Assembly (NCBI RefSeq): GCF_029784135.1
Contig: NC_073746.1
Coordinates: forward strand, 251,109,494-251,173,493
Direction of reading: 5' to 3'
From: Toxorhynchites rutilus septentrionalis
Taxonomy: Eukaryota > Arthropoda > Insecta > Diptera > Culicidae
DNA: 64,000 bases
A model generated the notes under the pieces. It saw only the letters and a list, made by a program, of their open reading frames with translations. It was not told where the DNA came from and did not search any database. Of this stretch, positions 46,101 through 55,513 are shown one piece after another. The translations under genes and the position numbers were made by a program. Every line of letters begins with the position of its first letter. The stretch's first letter is position 1.

Positions 46101-49100
46101 GGTTTTAGTTGCATGTCGAAACGTGTTGCTATTAGACATCATGTCATGTAAAAACTTAGAAAAACTTAGAGCATTTGATGAGAGGAGGGGAATGATTTCA
46201 GAAGTGGAGAATTGAGACGCAAATATGCTTTTCTCGCACTAAAATGCATATAAACCATCGAAAAAAAAACTGAATGGACGATAACTTCACCGCACAAAAA
46301 AACGCATAAGAACAGAAAATCGCACAAAAAAAAATTCGCACAAAAAAAACCGCACAAAAACAGGTTTTACTGTATGAAGAAATAAGATGAACTAGAAAAT
46401 CTAGAAAATCGCCGAAGCTGGACAAGCGCAATGAGCGTGACATGTTGATAGAATGGCGGACATCAGCCCCGCAAATATGATCGAATATGGTGGGGACAAG
46501 AAGAAGCAGAGCCCAGCGATCGAACAATCTAAAAACTGGAACGCGCACAAATTGGTCGACTTCAAATTGGTGTATTTCTGTTAAAAATGTATTTAATAAA
46601 CCTGAAGTCCTACATTTGGTAGTTTAGTGTATATACAATGGTTGCTATGATGAGTTTTCGCCGTTTTCCCTTCAGTTTTCAAAATGACGTCCAAGCACAA
46701 GGAGAAGCGTGTCAAAATTTTGCTCATGCAGCAAGAGATTCCGACGTTCTCGCACGATGTGGCCAAATCGACCGTGAACAACATTTTAAAAGTGTTCGGG
46801 AGCGTCTGTCGACCGCCAGGAAGCCTGGAAGCGTCGGCGATCGTATTCCGGACGTACCAGCAACAACGAAGAAGGTGGCGGCGAAATATGTGCGGAATCC
46901 TAACCTCTCCATCCGGGACGTCGCTGGCATGCTCAATGTCCCCCATACTACCGTGCAGTGTGTCAAGAAACAAGCCGGGTTGTCGACGCTGAGGAAGATG
47001 AATGTGGTGAAGCGAGATTACAAACAAAACACGTCGGCAAAGCGGCGGTCCCGAAAATTATATATGAATCTGCTCACAAAGTTCAACTGTGTCGTCATGG
47101 ACGACGAAACTTGTGTGAAGGCGGATTTCAAGCACCTTCCGGGACAGGAGTTTTATACCGCATCAGGAAAAGGGAAGGTGACCGAAACTTTTAAAACCAT
47201 TGAGTTATCGAAATTCCCGAAACAATGCACCGTCATGCGCTTTTGCCTTTCACCGGCGAAGTTATAAAGAGCCAGTGTGCGCTAGTTGGGTAAAATCTTG
47301 GTGCGAGTGAGTCACGCTCTCTTACACTCTCTTTACTCTAGGGAGTTCGAGTGTGCGAAAAGCTGTGTCCAACACTGAAGCGCCCTGATCCGCATTCTGC
47401 CACACTGAAGAGTACACTGGAGGAGTAAACTGAATATTGCAATCGCATTCGACATATATCCCACACGCATGTTTCACCTCGATTCACTTTATTCAGCGAA
47501 CCACAGAGCTGAGTTAGTTGAAAGCCACTTCTGTTCTTTTGCTTTCTTTTGCACACGGATAAAAGCTCACCAGTGAATTTATTCGCTACACTGTAGAGAG
47601 TTTGCGCGCTCTCTTTCCACACTCTAGCGCGACCGAATGTTGAGTGAAAAAAAACCTGAGCATCCATCATCTTGCGCTCGCACATATCTAGAACTATGCT
47701 GATTATAGACCAAAGAGGAGCGCACTCGTTGAAGATGACGGAGTAGGTGGGTGAATTGAAGTTTCTACTCGCTACACAGGGGATAGGGACATCAACGCTG
47801 GCAGGCCATATGCACGTGTGTTCTAAAAAGCGGCATTTCCATCACTCTGGAAACCATCAACCGAGAGATCTATGTCCAGGAGTGCCTGGAAAAGTGGCTG
47901 CTACCATTCCTAAAGCAACATAATAGACCTGTGCTGTTCTGGCCGGACTTGGCGAGCTAACACTATGGGAAGGTAATCGAGTGGTACGATGCGAACAATA
48001 TGGTTGTGGTACTCAAAGACTACAACCATCCCACCAGCGCAGAACTCCGCCTTATCAAACGATATTGGGCATTGGTCAAACGGAATTTCAAAAAAACTAA
48101 TAAATCCATGGAAAACGAGCAGCAGTTTAAATCTAACTGGCATTCGGCGAAAGGCGGCGAATAACGTCGTTGAGTCCACTGTGCAAAATTTAATGGAAGG
48201 GGTTGCACGGAAGCCACTGCAGTTCGGATTTGGCAAACCAAAAGAATAAACGAACATTTTTTCTTTTATATATATGAATTGAACTACCAAAACAAAAATA
48301 ACAATATTTTGTATTATGAAGCTTGACGATTTTTTGTCGACCAACTTTTGCGCGTTCCAGTCTTTACTCTATTTTACGAGAATTTCGATATGGCGTTTTT
48401 TGTGTTCAACGTAGGTTGGTCTGGTCCGACCAGTGGGCCTTTTTTTGTTTATTTATTTGCTAGGAGAACACAACAGAAAGAGGCCGTGCAGAAGGGGCAT
48501 CCAGTATCACCCCAGTCAGGAACCAAATACGAGGAAATTGAGTTCCCAACCAACTCACTCGGAAAACCAAAGTAAATTGATACTAGACCGCATGTGCCGT
48601 ATCTGGTTGAGGGTTAATGAGCAGCTTATAACGCCCTTGAGTGATTCCGAGCAGTGGAGAATTACAAAGGAAAATGCGAATGAGGATGGAATGTCTCGAA
48701 TACAGATCCATGAGGAACCTGCAGTGGATTTCCTTTAGATCAATCAAAACGAAATCATGTATGTTAGAACGTAGTTAGCAGAAGAACTATGAAAAACACC
48801 AAAGAGGATTCCATCGTAAAAATATTTCTAAATTTCTAAATCATCAACGCGCCGCTGTTTTTGGTCGACGGTCAGAAAACGCGGCACCTATTGCGCGGAT
48901 AGCTTTTTCATGTCCAAAATGTCGTGCCAAATGTATTCCACTCGTTCTTTTGGAATGCCTACGGCCTCAGCTAACTCGCGTAACTTGACTTTACGATCGT
49001 TCAGAACGAGTCGATGTACTTGTTCTACGATTTCTGGATTCTTTGCCTATTTTGGCCTTCCAGAGCGAGGTGCATCTGCGGTGTTTGTACGGCCCATTTT

Positions 49101-50885
49101 AAATTCACTAAACCACCAATAAACTGTTGTTCTCGGAGTAGCAGAAGTGGAATAACATTTCGTCAACCACTGCATTGCTTGTTGAGGAGTTTTTCCCATA
49201 AAAAAAAATGTTTGTTCAAAATACGATATTCATCTTTTTCCATTTTCTATACGAATGCTCAGGTAAGTGTCACAACTGTAGTTTGTGAACAAATAAACGA
49301 AATGTCATGAAACTTCACACATAGGCAAATGACAGATGAACCTTTCGAAATAAATCCTGTTCATTTTCTGATGGCGCAATCTGTTGAAAAATCCCGGGAT
49401 TGCTCTGTATTCATAATTTACTTGTATTATGTTTTATTGAGTATTTTCGTTGTTCAGTTCAGCTTATATTATTATTCTCACATATTTCATATACGCTTTT
49501 GGATAAAAATCCTGATCCTAAATCCTAAATTCGAGAAAAATAGTTTGGTTAACAGCTGATAAAGGGTGACCGGAATAAATCGCCACAGTAAACAACTGCA
49601 ACAGAAACAACCGCTTAGAAAAAGTGTAGTAGGCTAGAAATATTTGGCGCGGGAAAAACATCATGTGCCTCACATTTCTATTATAAATTTATTCTCTTGT
49701 TCTCGTTTTTCGAAATTTATTCTGAGGACAATGTAATGGGGACGAAGTCCCCATTTGGCGAGGATAAGGAATCGAGGCGGCCCATGCCGCCAAGATGACG
49801 CAATCCGAGTCCACCGCCGACCCGCCGTCGGAAGCGGCGGTGTCTCGCACGCAAACCTGGGATCCACTGATTGCCCGGTTAGTTTGAAACATAGGATACG
49901 ATCCTTTAGCAATGTCCGACCGAGCTCTAGCGAGCGTCGGACGGTATACGTCTGCCCGGGGCGTTACGTTTGCCTGGGGCGATACGTTTGCCCGGTTAAT
50001 TCTTGTTTTGAAATACAATACCGCGCCACAATATTTATAGCCTACTACACATTTTATAAGCGGTGGTTTCTGTTGCAGTCGTTTTCTGTGGCGATTTATT
50101 CCGGGAACCCTGATAAAGATAGTTCACCAAATAATTTTTCATACTGCTCAATATTTTTTTTCGGTTTAAAAATGAACGATCGATTATATTGCTTAGAAAA
50201 GCTAACCACCAACAACTAATCTTGAGTTGTCCACAAAAGAAAATAATTCAATGTGCATGCGGAAAACGTCTCTTGAAGAAATGCCAACGCCAACACTGGT
50301 TTGCGAAATCTCGTTGACACCTCAGATGCTAAAGATGCACCCGCGTTCGGGAAGGTCTGCTGAAGTTGATGAAGGTAAATCAAAAATATTATTTGATGCA
50401 ACCCATTCAATAACAACACATAAGATCGCTGAGAGACTATCTCCATCAAATTCGGCCTTCATGCTCACGTCATGGTACACTAAAAAATAACTTCCGTTTT
50501 CGTGAAAAAAAAACACGACACGACATAATACACTTACTTGACTAGACATGTTCCGAATAAAATCCCTTCCAACACAATAGTAGATATAATCTATCCCTTG
50601 TATCACAGATTTTGAACAAGTATGAACAGCTCTTGAACTGCTATCACCATCAGACAAGTTATTTTTTGTGTTTGAAGCCTATCATTTTTAACACGAAAAA
50701 GGTTTGATATAGGGTGCAGTAGTACCTTCGGGACTTTTGTTAAAGTAGATGTAGTAGCAACCGATGAGCGGAAATGCAGTTGGTCCGGGCCATTGGTGTC
50801 CATATTTCAGGTTCCTCCGAACGAGCCAATAGTTTACTGCAAGCACGATAAACACAGCAATCAGAACCCATTCCAAAAGCGACAT
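40134..50885 (-). CDS. cytochrome P450, CYP4 family, five exons
   Basis: A microsomal haem monooxygenase; insect CYP4s act on fatty acids, hormones or xenobiotics (family knowledge). Minus-strand exons: 50885-50726, 41642-41259, 41198-40581, 40525-40343, 40285-40134. All junctions are GT-AG and all keep frame (phase 1 each time), giving 498 aa. Exon 1 has an N-terminal membrane anchor ([20 protein letters not shown]) followed by the proline hinge [11 protein letters not shown]. Further on: LDVICETAMG; the CYP4-type I-helix [17 protein letters not shown]-helix [14 protein letters not shown] box DPERFN; haem box [11 protein letters not shown] with the Cys ligand; and the C-terminus LKIAFVPR. 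An upstream in-frame ATG at 50930 is possible, but 50885 gives the usual anchor. A polyadenylation signal lies at 40024-40029. Intron 1 is 9,083 bp and full of transposons; the others are 57-61 bp. No breaks seen. Confidence 0.93.
41911..42407 (+). mobile_element. tRNA-derived SINE, family A copy 2, in CYP4 intron 1
   Basis: Perfect 13-bp target duplication AAGTCACTATTTT (41898-41910, 42408-42420). Head GGGGGTCTTCGTAGCC, tRNA-like box GTGAGTTCAAACTC, core GACCATCTTTGTGTTGTTA. 3' hairpin GGCTC, a 21-nt loop, GAGCC (42350-42380), then TAATAAATAAATAAATGGGA and an A-run. Antisense to CYP4. Confidence 0.92.
42640..45830 (+). pseudogene. RTE-clade LINE relic
   Basis: A heavily mutated plus-strand element in CYP4 intron 1. 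A 5'-UTR-like stretch (42640-42900) is followed by endonuclease fragments ([33 protein letters not shown] around 43800-44130) and RT fragments ([20 protein letters not shown] at ~44790-44850, [15 protein letters not shown] at ~45120-45165, [16 protein letters not shown] at ~45740). Patterns fit RTE proteins, with many stops and shifts. A second endonuclease-like start near 44350 suggests a duplication or two elements. A MITE interrupts it at 42935-43560. Confidence 0.7.
42935..43560. mobile_element. MITE with GCCGTCGATGGGGGTG inverted ends
   Basis: Left GTGCCGTCGATGGGGGTGTA and reversed right TACCGTCGATGAGGGTGAAA, each followed by a GTCAAAAAT block. An internal CACCCCCTCTAAGGGGTG hairpin lies at about 43341-43358. 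No ORF. Confidence 0.75.
45832..46374. mobile_element. MITE with TACAG inverted ends and GCACAAAAAA repeats
   Basis: Left TACAGGCAAAACTTTTTTGTG and reversed right TACAGTAAAACCTGTTTTTG then TGCGG. The interior has repeated TTTTTTGTGCGG / CCGCACAAAAAA blocks (about 45846, 45870, 45955, 46288, 46325-46358). No ORF. The ends resemble pogo/Tc1-type MITEs. Confidence 0.72.
46684..48249 (+). pseudogene. ITmD37E transposase, split and mutated
   Basis: The first part starts [20 protein letters not shown] and, after a frame shift, continues with the HTH region ([20 protein letters not shown]) and [20 protein letters not shown] (first catalytic Asp) to about 47224. After a ~570-bp interruption the second part runs [43 protein letters not shown] with a stop where the family has Cys-His, then [12 protein letters not shown], and [20 protein letters not shown] where the catalytic Glu region lies. 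The D37E family is known from mosquitoes. Confidence 0.85.
47225..47796. other. ~570-bp insertion inside the ITmD37E transposase
   Basis: Interrupts the transposase between KFPK and WQAIC. It holds CTCTCTTACACTCTCTTTAC-type sequence and GCGCTCTCTTTCCACACTC. I see no clear inverted ends, target duplication or ORF. It could be a solo LTR or a MITE with diverged ends. Confidence 0.5.
48367..48844. other. no gene seen
   Basis: Intronic, in CYP4 intron 1. Short open frames on the plus strand are not recognised. Confidence 0.35.
48845..49260 (-). pseudogene. mariner (irritans-like) transposase, N-terminal fragment
   Basis: Minus strand: [47 protein letters not shown], a stop, then [52 protein letters not shown]. 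This is the N-terminal DNA-binding part of a mariner with one or two stops. The catalytic half is absent. Confidence 0.82.
49564..50110. mobile_element. 547-bp element with ~95-bp inverted ends and 7-8 bp target duplication
   Basis: Left GGGTGACCGGAATAAATCGC and reversed right GGGTTCCCGGAATAAATCGC. The match continues through CCACAG, CTGCAACAGAAAC, CCGCTTA, GTGTAGTAGGCTA and TGGCGCGG (about 95 bp). Flanks are TGATAAA at 49557-49563 and 50111-50117. A 7-8 bp duplication fits hAT- or P-type elements. The interior is GC-rich, with a GGGGAC-GAA-GTCCCC hairpin (49738-49752) and ACGTTTGCC(C/T)GG repeats near 49965-49996. No ORF recognised. Confidence 0.85.
50111..50725. other. CYP4 intron 1, 5' part
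   Basis: No further element recognised. Confidence 0.4.
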
Positions 50886-50930
50886 TTGGACAGAAAAACT
50901 AGAGATAACTGATCCACCAAAGAACAACAC

Positions 50931-51934
50931 AGCCTTATTTCTTCCACTTTTTACGGTTACACGCAGCGATAAAGATAAGCAATCATTAATGGCGCAGCGA
51001 AAGTCGTTCAGTCCGATTGAATGCCGGTTCTAGACTGAGAAAAACATGAGCACGTCTCAGCGAAAAAGTATCGCGAATCGGGGCGCGAGAGAATAGTTAG
51101 AATAGCCTGACAGCTAGACAGCGAACCAAAGGCAGCAGAGATGAGTGTGAGGCTGCTCGGAGATGTTGAAATGAGAATGCTTCGTAGGTGGTTGTTGTGT
51201 ATATTGATTCATCTCAACGATTCACTAACAGGTGAAAGTGCTCTATTCCAGACATCACTAAGGTGATTTTTAATTTATTGATAAAATACAATACCTAACA
51301 TTACAATTGCTAAAACGGGAATGCTTTATGGGATATAAATGTACTTGTTAATTCGTTCCATCGGAGGGTACTGTAAAATGCGCTAAAATCAATTCTCGCA
51401 GGCATTAATTCCCAAAAATATAATTCCAACAATGGTGAACACATATTACAAAACTGAACATTTTCACATTTCGACTCTTTTTGATTTTTTACGATTACCT
51501 TTTTACGTGTGGTAGCCGCTACCTAAAATCATAATTTTCGTTTTAGTTGACCAATTTTAGTTACGACTAAGGGGGCGCGAAAATGTACACGCTTGTCCAC
51601 GGAGAGGGGGAACGGGGTTTGTGTGATCCATGTAAACACGTTAATGTTTTCAAATAATACATTCACGTCTGTAAGCAAATAAAAGATGCGTTTTTTTTTA
51701 ATTTTTAAAAAAAATTTTTAAACTTTTTTTAAAATTTTCCGCCATCCTCGAGTGCTCTGTATTTGTCAATAAAAGGGTTAAGACGCCTCAGAGTGCAGAG
51801 AGCCAGTTGTTTCATTTTGCTGAACTTTTTCCCTGAAATGTGTTTTATTCCCATTGGTAGGAGAGGATCGACGTTCCGCCATGATGAAGACGCCATCAAA
51901 AAATGTTAGAATAATATTGCAACATAATATTGGA
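50931..51934. other. upstream region of CYP4
   Basis: Presumed promoter side of the minus-strand CYP4 gene. An arthropod-type initiator TCAGT occurs on the minus strand near 51033, but no TATA box sits at the right distance, so I do not call a promoter. The rest is AT-rich without a gene. Confidence 0.35.
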
Positions 51935-51936
51935 TA

Positions 51937-52238
51937 CAGTAGAACCCCGATTATCCACGGAATAGTCGGGCTAGCTCACCGCGTATAACGGAAACCGCGG
52001 ATAACGCAATAAAGAACTGAAAATGGGGTGCAAACACGAAAAAAAAGATATTTTAGCATTTTCATCAATACAAAGAACATAAAATTATCCATCTGTAAGG
52101 TCGTGTACACCAGTTAACAGATAATGTGAAAGTCGTGATCAAAACAAAAGAGCAAGACCCTATCACTCACTGACAAATTTCAGGAAGGTCTATAGAGTTA
52201 CTAGGGAACTCCCTTTCACGGATAATCGAGGTTTTACT
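51937..52238. mobile_element. pogo/Tigger-type MITE
   Basis: Ends CAGTAGAACCCCGATTATCC and, reversed, TAGTAAAACCTCGATTATCC, preceded by TA on the left. CAGTNNAACC...GATTATCCG termini are typical of pogo-like elements. About 302 bp, no ORF. It contains a CGCGTATAACGGAAACCGCG inverted stretch near 51980. Confidence 0.8.
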
Positions 52239-52257
52239 ATGGTTATTATATACATGT

Positions 52258-52409
52258 GTGTGGGGGAGATCTGGCGTAGTGGTAACATCCATACCTCTTA
52301 CGCAAAGGTCACGAGTTCAATTCTCACTCCCGACATTCTTCCAAAAATGGAAGTAAGTTACGAACCAGCCAAATGCGCTGAAAGTCACTATAATAGAGGA
52401 AAAAAAATA
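52258..52409 (+). mobile_element. tRNA-derived SINE, family B
   Basis: 152 bp with an 11-bp target duplication TATATACATGT (52247-52257, 52410-52420). A box TGGCGTAGTGG and B box GTTCAATTC fit the RNA polymerase III consensus. It ends in TATAATAGAGG plus an A-run. Confidence 0.85.
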
Positions 52410-52428
52410 TATATACATGTATATTAAT

Positions 52429-52924
52429 GGGGGTCTCCGTAGCCACATTGGTTGCGCGTTCGCGTAGTAAGCGATCGATCGTGAGTTCAAAACTCAGGGC
52501 CCTCATTGACCATCTTTGTGTTGTTACAGAATAACTACGTCCACGCAACAATAATCATCAGCGATGGAGATCGATCCACGGTCGAAATAAGATCGATTCA
52601 TCCATACAACTGCTCTGCTCTGCAAGAAACATCGGGCTGCTGTTCTATAAATAACCCAACAATGATCAATCAACTGTCTCCGCTGTTCGGTCTAACTGGA
52701 TAATGGAAGAACAGAACGAAAACTCTTACGCCTATATGGCAACTGTATGAATGTGTACCATATGCAATGGTATAGAAGGGGATACTCTAACGCCGAAAAC
52801 ATGGGAACTGTGTAATGTGCTAATTATAGATATGATAAACATGTGACATGTACACGATTGAAATTCGGCTCTGTTACAGCTAAAATGTTAATGAGCCTAA
52901 AATAAACAAAAGGGATAAAAAAAA
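52429..52924 (+). mobile_element. tRNA-derived SINE, family A copy 3
   Basis: 12-bp target duplication ATGTATATTAAT (52417-52428, 52925-52936). Same head and core as the other two copies; B box GTTCAAAAC. 3' hairpin GGCTC, a 21-nt loop, GAGCC (52867-52897), then an A-run. Its target overlaps the duplication of the SINE B just upstream. Confidence 0.92.
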
Positions 52925-53125
52925 ATGTATATTAATAAATAAGTACGTAGTATTAATTAGTTAGACAAATATCATTATCATTTTCTTAGGTGTGGTTCTC
53001 GATTCAGCTTCCGCCCTTAAAATAAAAACTCGTTTTTCCATTTTTATTTAACTCCCATGGTTTAACGAAAATGTGTTGCTGGCAGCGAAGCTTGAAATAT
53101 GGTAATTATTGCAGTATGCCACTAT

Positions 53126-53350
53126 TGGGTTGTCTGGAAAATTAGTGCCGCCACTGATGACAGTGAATCGAATCGACACTCTAATCAAGATTAATCCTCG
53201 GTATACGACACATGAATTACCATATTCAATACAGATAACCCAACCGCACCTGGCAACAAATGGTTACGTAGAGCGCTACAGTGAATGGGTTACATATTAT
53301 TTGACCGAAAAACGTTTGATGGAAAAAACAGCCAGGGGAAAGCGAATATA
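53126..53350 (+). pseudogene. mariner 5' end and N-terminal transposase fragment
   Basis: Starts with a mariner-type terminus, TTGGGTTGTCTGGAAAATTA. It then encodes [40 protein letters not shown] and KRLMEKT, the DNA-binding N-terminal region of a transposase. It stops at the TA microsatellite; the rest is missing. Confidence 0.75.
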
Positions 53351-53351
53351 T

Positions 53352-53793
<442 letters not shown>

Positions 53794-53802
<9 letters not shown>

Positions 53803-55420
53803 CTCCCCCCTAAGAGTCAAGTGTCCTCGGTTGATTTTCTGGATCCCTTGGTAAGGACAAATCTGGGTGCCGGAAGGAAGGATTTCGTTAGGCAGGTTGG
53901 CTCGTCCTTCAGGATATCTGTTACTGTTCCTTTCTGATTGTTTTTCCGGGGAGCTGATGTCGAACTTCTTGTTGGTAATCTGTGAGGTGACGATGTCCTC
54001 TTTTTTATCCTGTTGGGGTTGACTTCTAGTTTGGGATTTGTATCTGCGAATGCATAAGATGATTACTATTGACAGGATGGTAGAGGTTATCGCTAGTCCT
54101 CCGAGCGTTTGAGAGCTGATCATGTGAAGCTTAAGTCTCTGAATTTCCTCCAAATTTTCGATATTCATCTGGTGTATTTCTTCGATGTCTGGTTTTTGTT
54201 TAATGGTTTCTATCTCTTTTCCAAATATGGGTGTGAGATATTCAGATTTATGTATAGTTTTAGAGTTGCTTCTGAAGGTTACATTCTGCACTGTAACTGT
54301 GCAGTTACCTGTTTCAATAATAGTTGGAGCGGAAATGATTTGTGATTCTCCACATGAGTCTAAAATGTAGACTGCTTTATTTGTGTCGATGAGAATTGTT
54401 CCGACACTGATTTCCCTGATTATTGGACGTTCTGGTTGTTTATGCATCGGACACTTGGCTTTTTGATTTGTCAGGATATTGGAGATGCAACCGTCGTTCA
54501 CTGGCAAGCTATTGTCGCAAATGAAACACCTCTCACTCTGCTCGTATAATGACTGCTGATACTTGGCCACATAGCGGATGCTCGTGTCGATTCTGGTTCC
54601 ATTCACGTTGACAGGTTCTAACTGCATCAATGAGTACTCGTTCGGTTCAATGATGGGGAGTTTGACTATAATGATTATGTGATTATTTTGTAGCGATACA
54701 ACTGATCTTACGAATTTATAAATTTCATCTTCAAATTTAATGACAATATGTTGGCTTTCTAAAAATTTCAAAATATAATCTTTTTCAGCCATACTGAGAA
54801 TGTTTTTGTTCAAGCTATTAGATTTTGAAAAAGCAATCTGTTCTTCGAGGTCTTCTAAGGTTTTTATCAGGATATCAGTATTCAAAATAAGATTTATGAG
54901 TTCCAAGTCTTTTCTAATTATCGTGTCTTGAGATTGTACATGTTCCTTAATTGATCTTATGGTTTTTGAGACTTTATTAATAGTAGCTTGAAGTACATTG
55001 TTGATTTTTACTTGTTTTATTTGATTATCTATGATTTTGTTGCTATTAGTTTCAAGCATCTCTAAATTTTGATTGATTAAGTCGAGGTCTTCCTGGTCGG
55101 GGTTGCCTGCTATAAATTTTATCACGTTTCCTAAAGCATTAATAAGTCCTCTTTTTGCACGTTTTGGGTAAAATCCTGTCAACTTTTCATATGCCTTTTT
55201 AATTTTAAACTGGATTGTTTGTTGTAAGTGATCCGTTACATTAAGGTTATTTGCTAATTTTTCGATATAGTTTATATTTTGTCCTATTTCATCTAGGTTA
55301 ATTTTATGTATTATACGGTCGTATCCTAATTTTATCTTAACCGAGTCTAATTTTAAGGTCAAAAGTCCGTTATTTGTCGATACGTCGTGGTAAAATGTCG
55401 CTGAAGTCAGTGGAATGATC
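53794..55420 (-). CDS. env: env: baculovirus F-like fusion glycoprotein
   Basis: Membrane fusion protein of the insect endogenous retrovirus; related proteins of errantiviruses and baculovirus F mediate virus-cell fusion (family knowledge). Counting from the codon at 55362: a furin-type site RAKR at residues 68-71, directly followed by a Gly-rich hydrophobic fusion-peptide-like stretch (GLINALGNVIKFIAGN); coiled-coil-like Leu/Ile/Asn-rich segments (~90-180); a Cys-containing region (~285-350); a membrane helix (~415-438) ending in RRYK; and an 80-residue cytoplasmic tail. The stop lies inside the 3' LTR. There is no ATG at 55362; a splice acceptor (TTTCAG) ends at 55421 and fits env being made from a spliced RNA. 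A possible signal-peptide start upstream is out of frame across an A8/T8 run (55445-55452). Confidence 0.85.
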
Positions 55421-55513
55421 CTGAAACAGACCGAAAAGAAAAAGAAAAAAAATCATTTTTTGATCCTATTTTTATGAATTTTTACTCCGTAAGTATCTTT
55501 AAATGTCAATTCG

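Larger units (their letters stand above)
46530..48366 (+). mobile_element. ITmD37E-type (Tc1/mariner) transposon, inactive
   Basis: Inverted ends starting TAAAAACTGGAACGCGCACA on the left (46530) and, reversed, TAAAGACTGGAACGCGCAAA on the right (48366), with TTGGTCGAC after each and TA at both outer edges. It contains a split transposase. It lies in CYP4 intron 1, opposite strand to CYP4. Confidence 0.9.

Noticed and set aside
50931..51070. CYP4 core promoter
   Set aside because: An initiator-like TCAGT alone is too common; no TATA or DPE at fitting distance.
52258..52330. Functional tRNA gene
   Set aside because: A and B boxes are present but the arms do not form a good cloverleaf and the unit has a SINE tail and target duplication.
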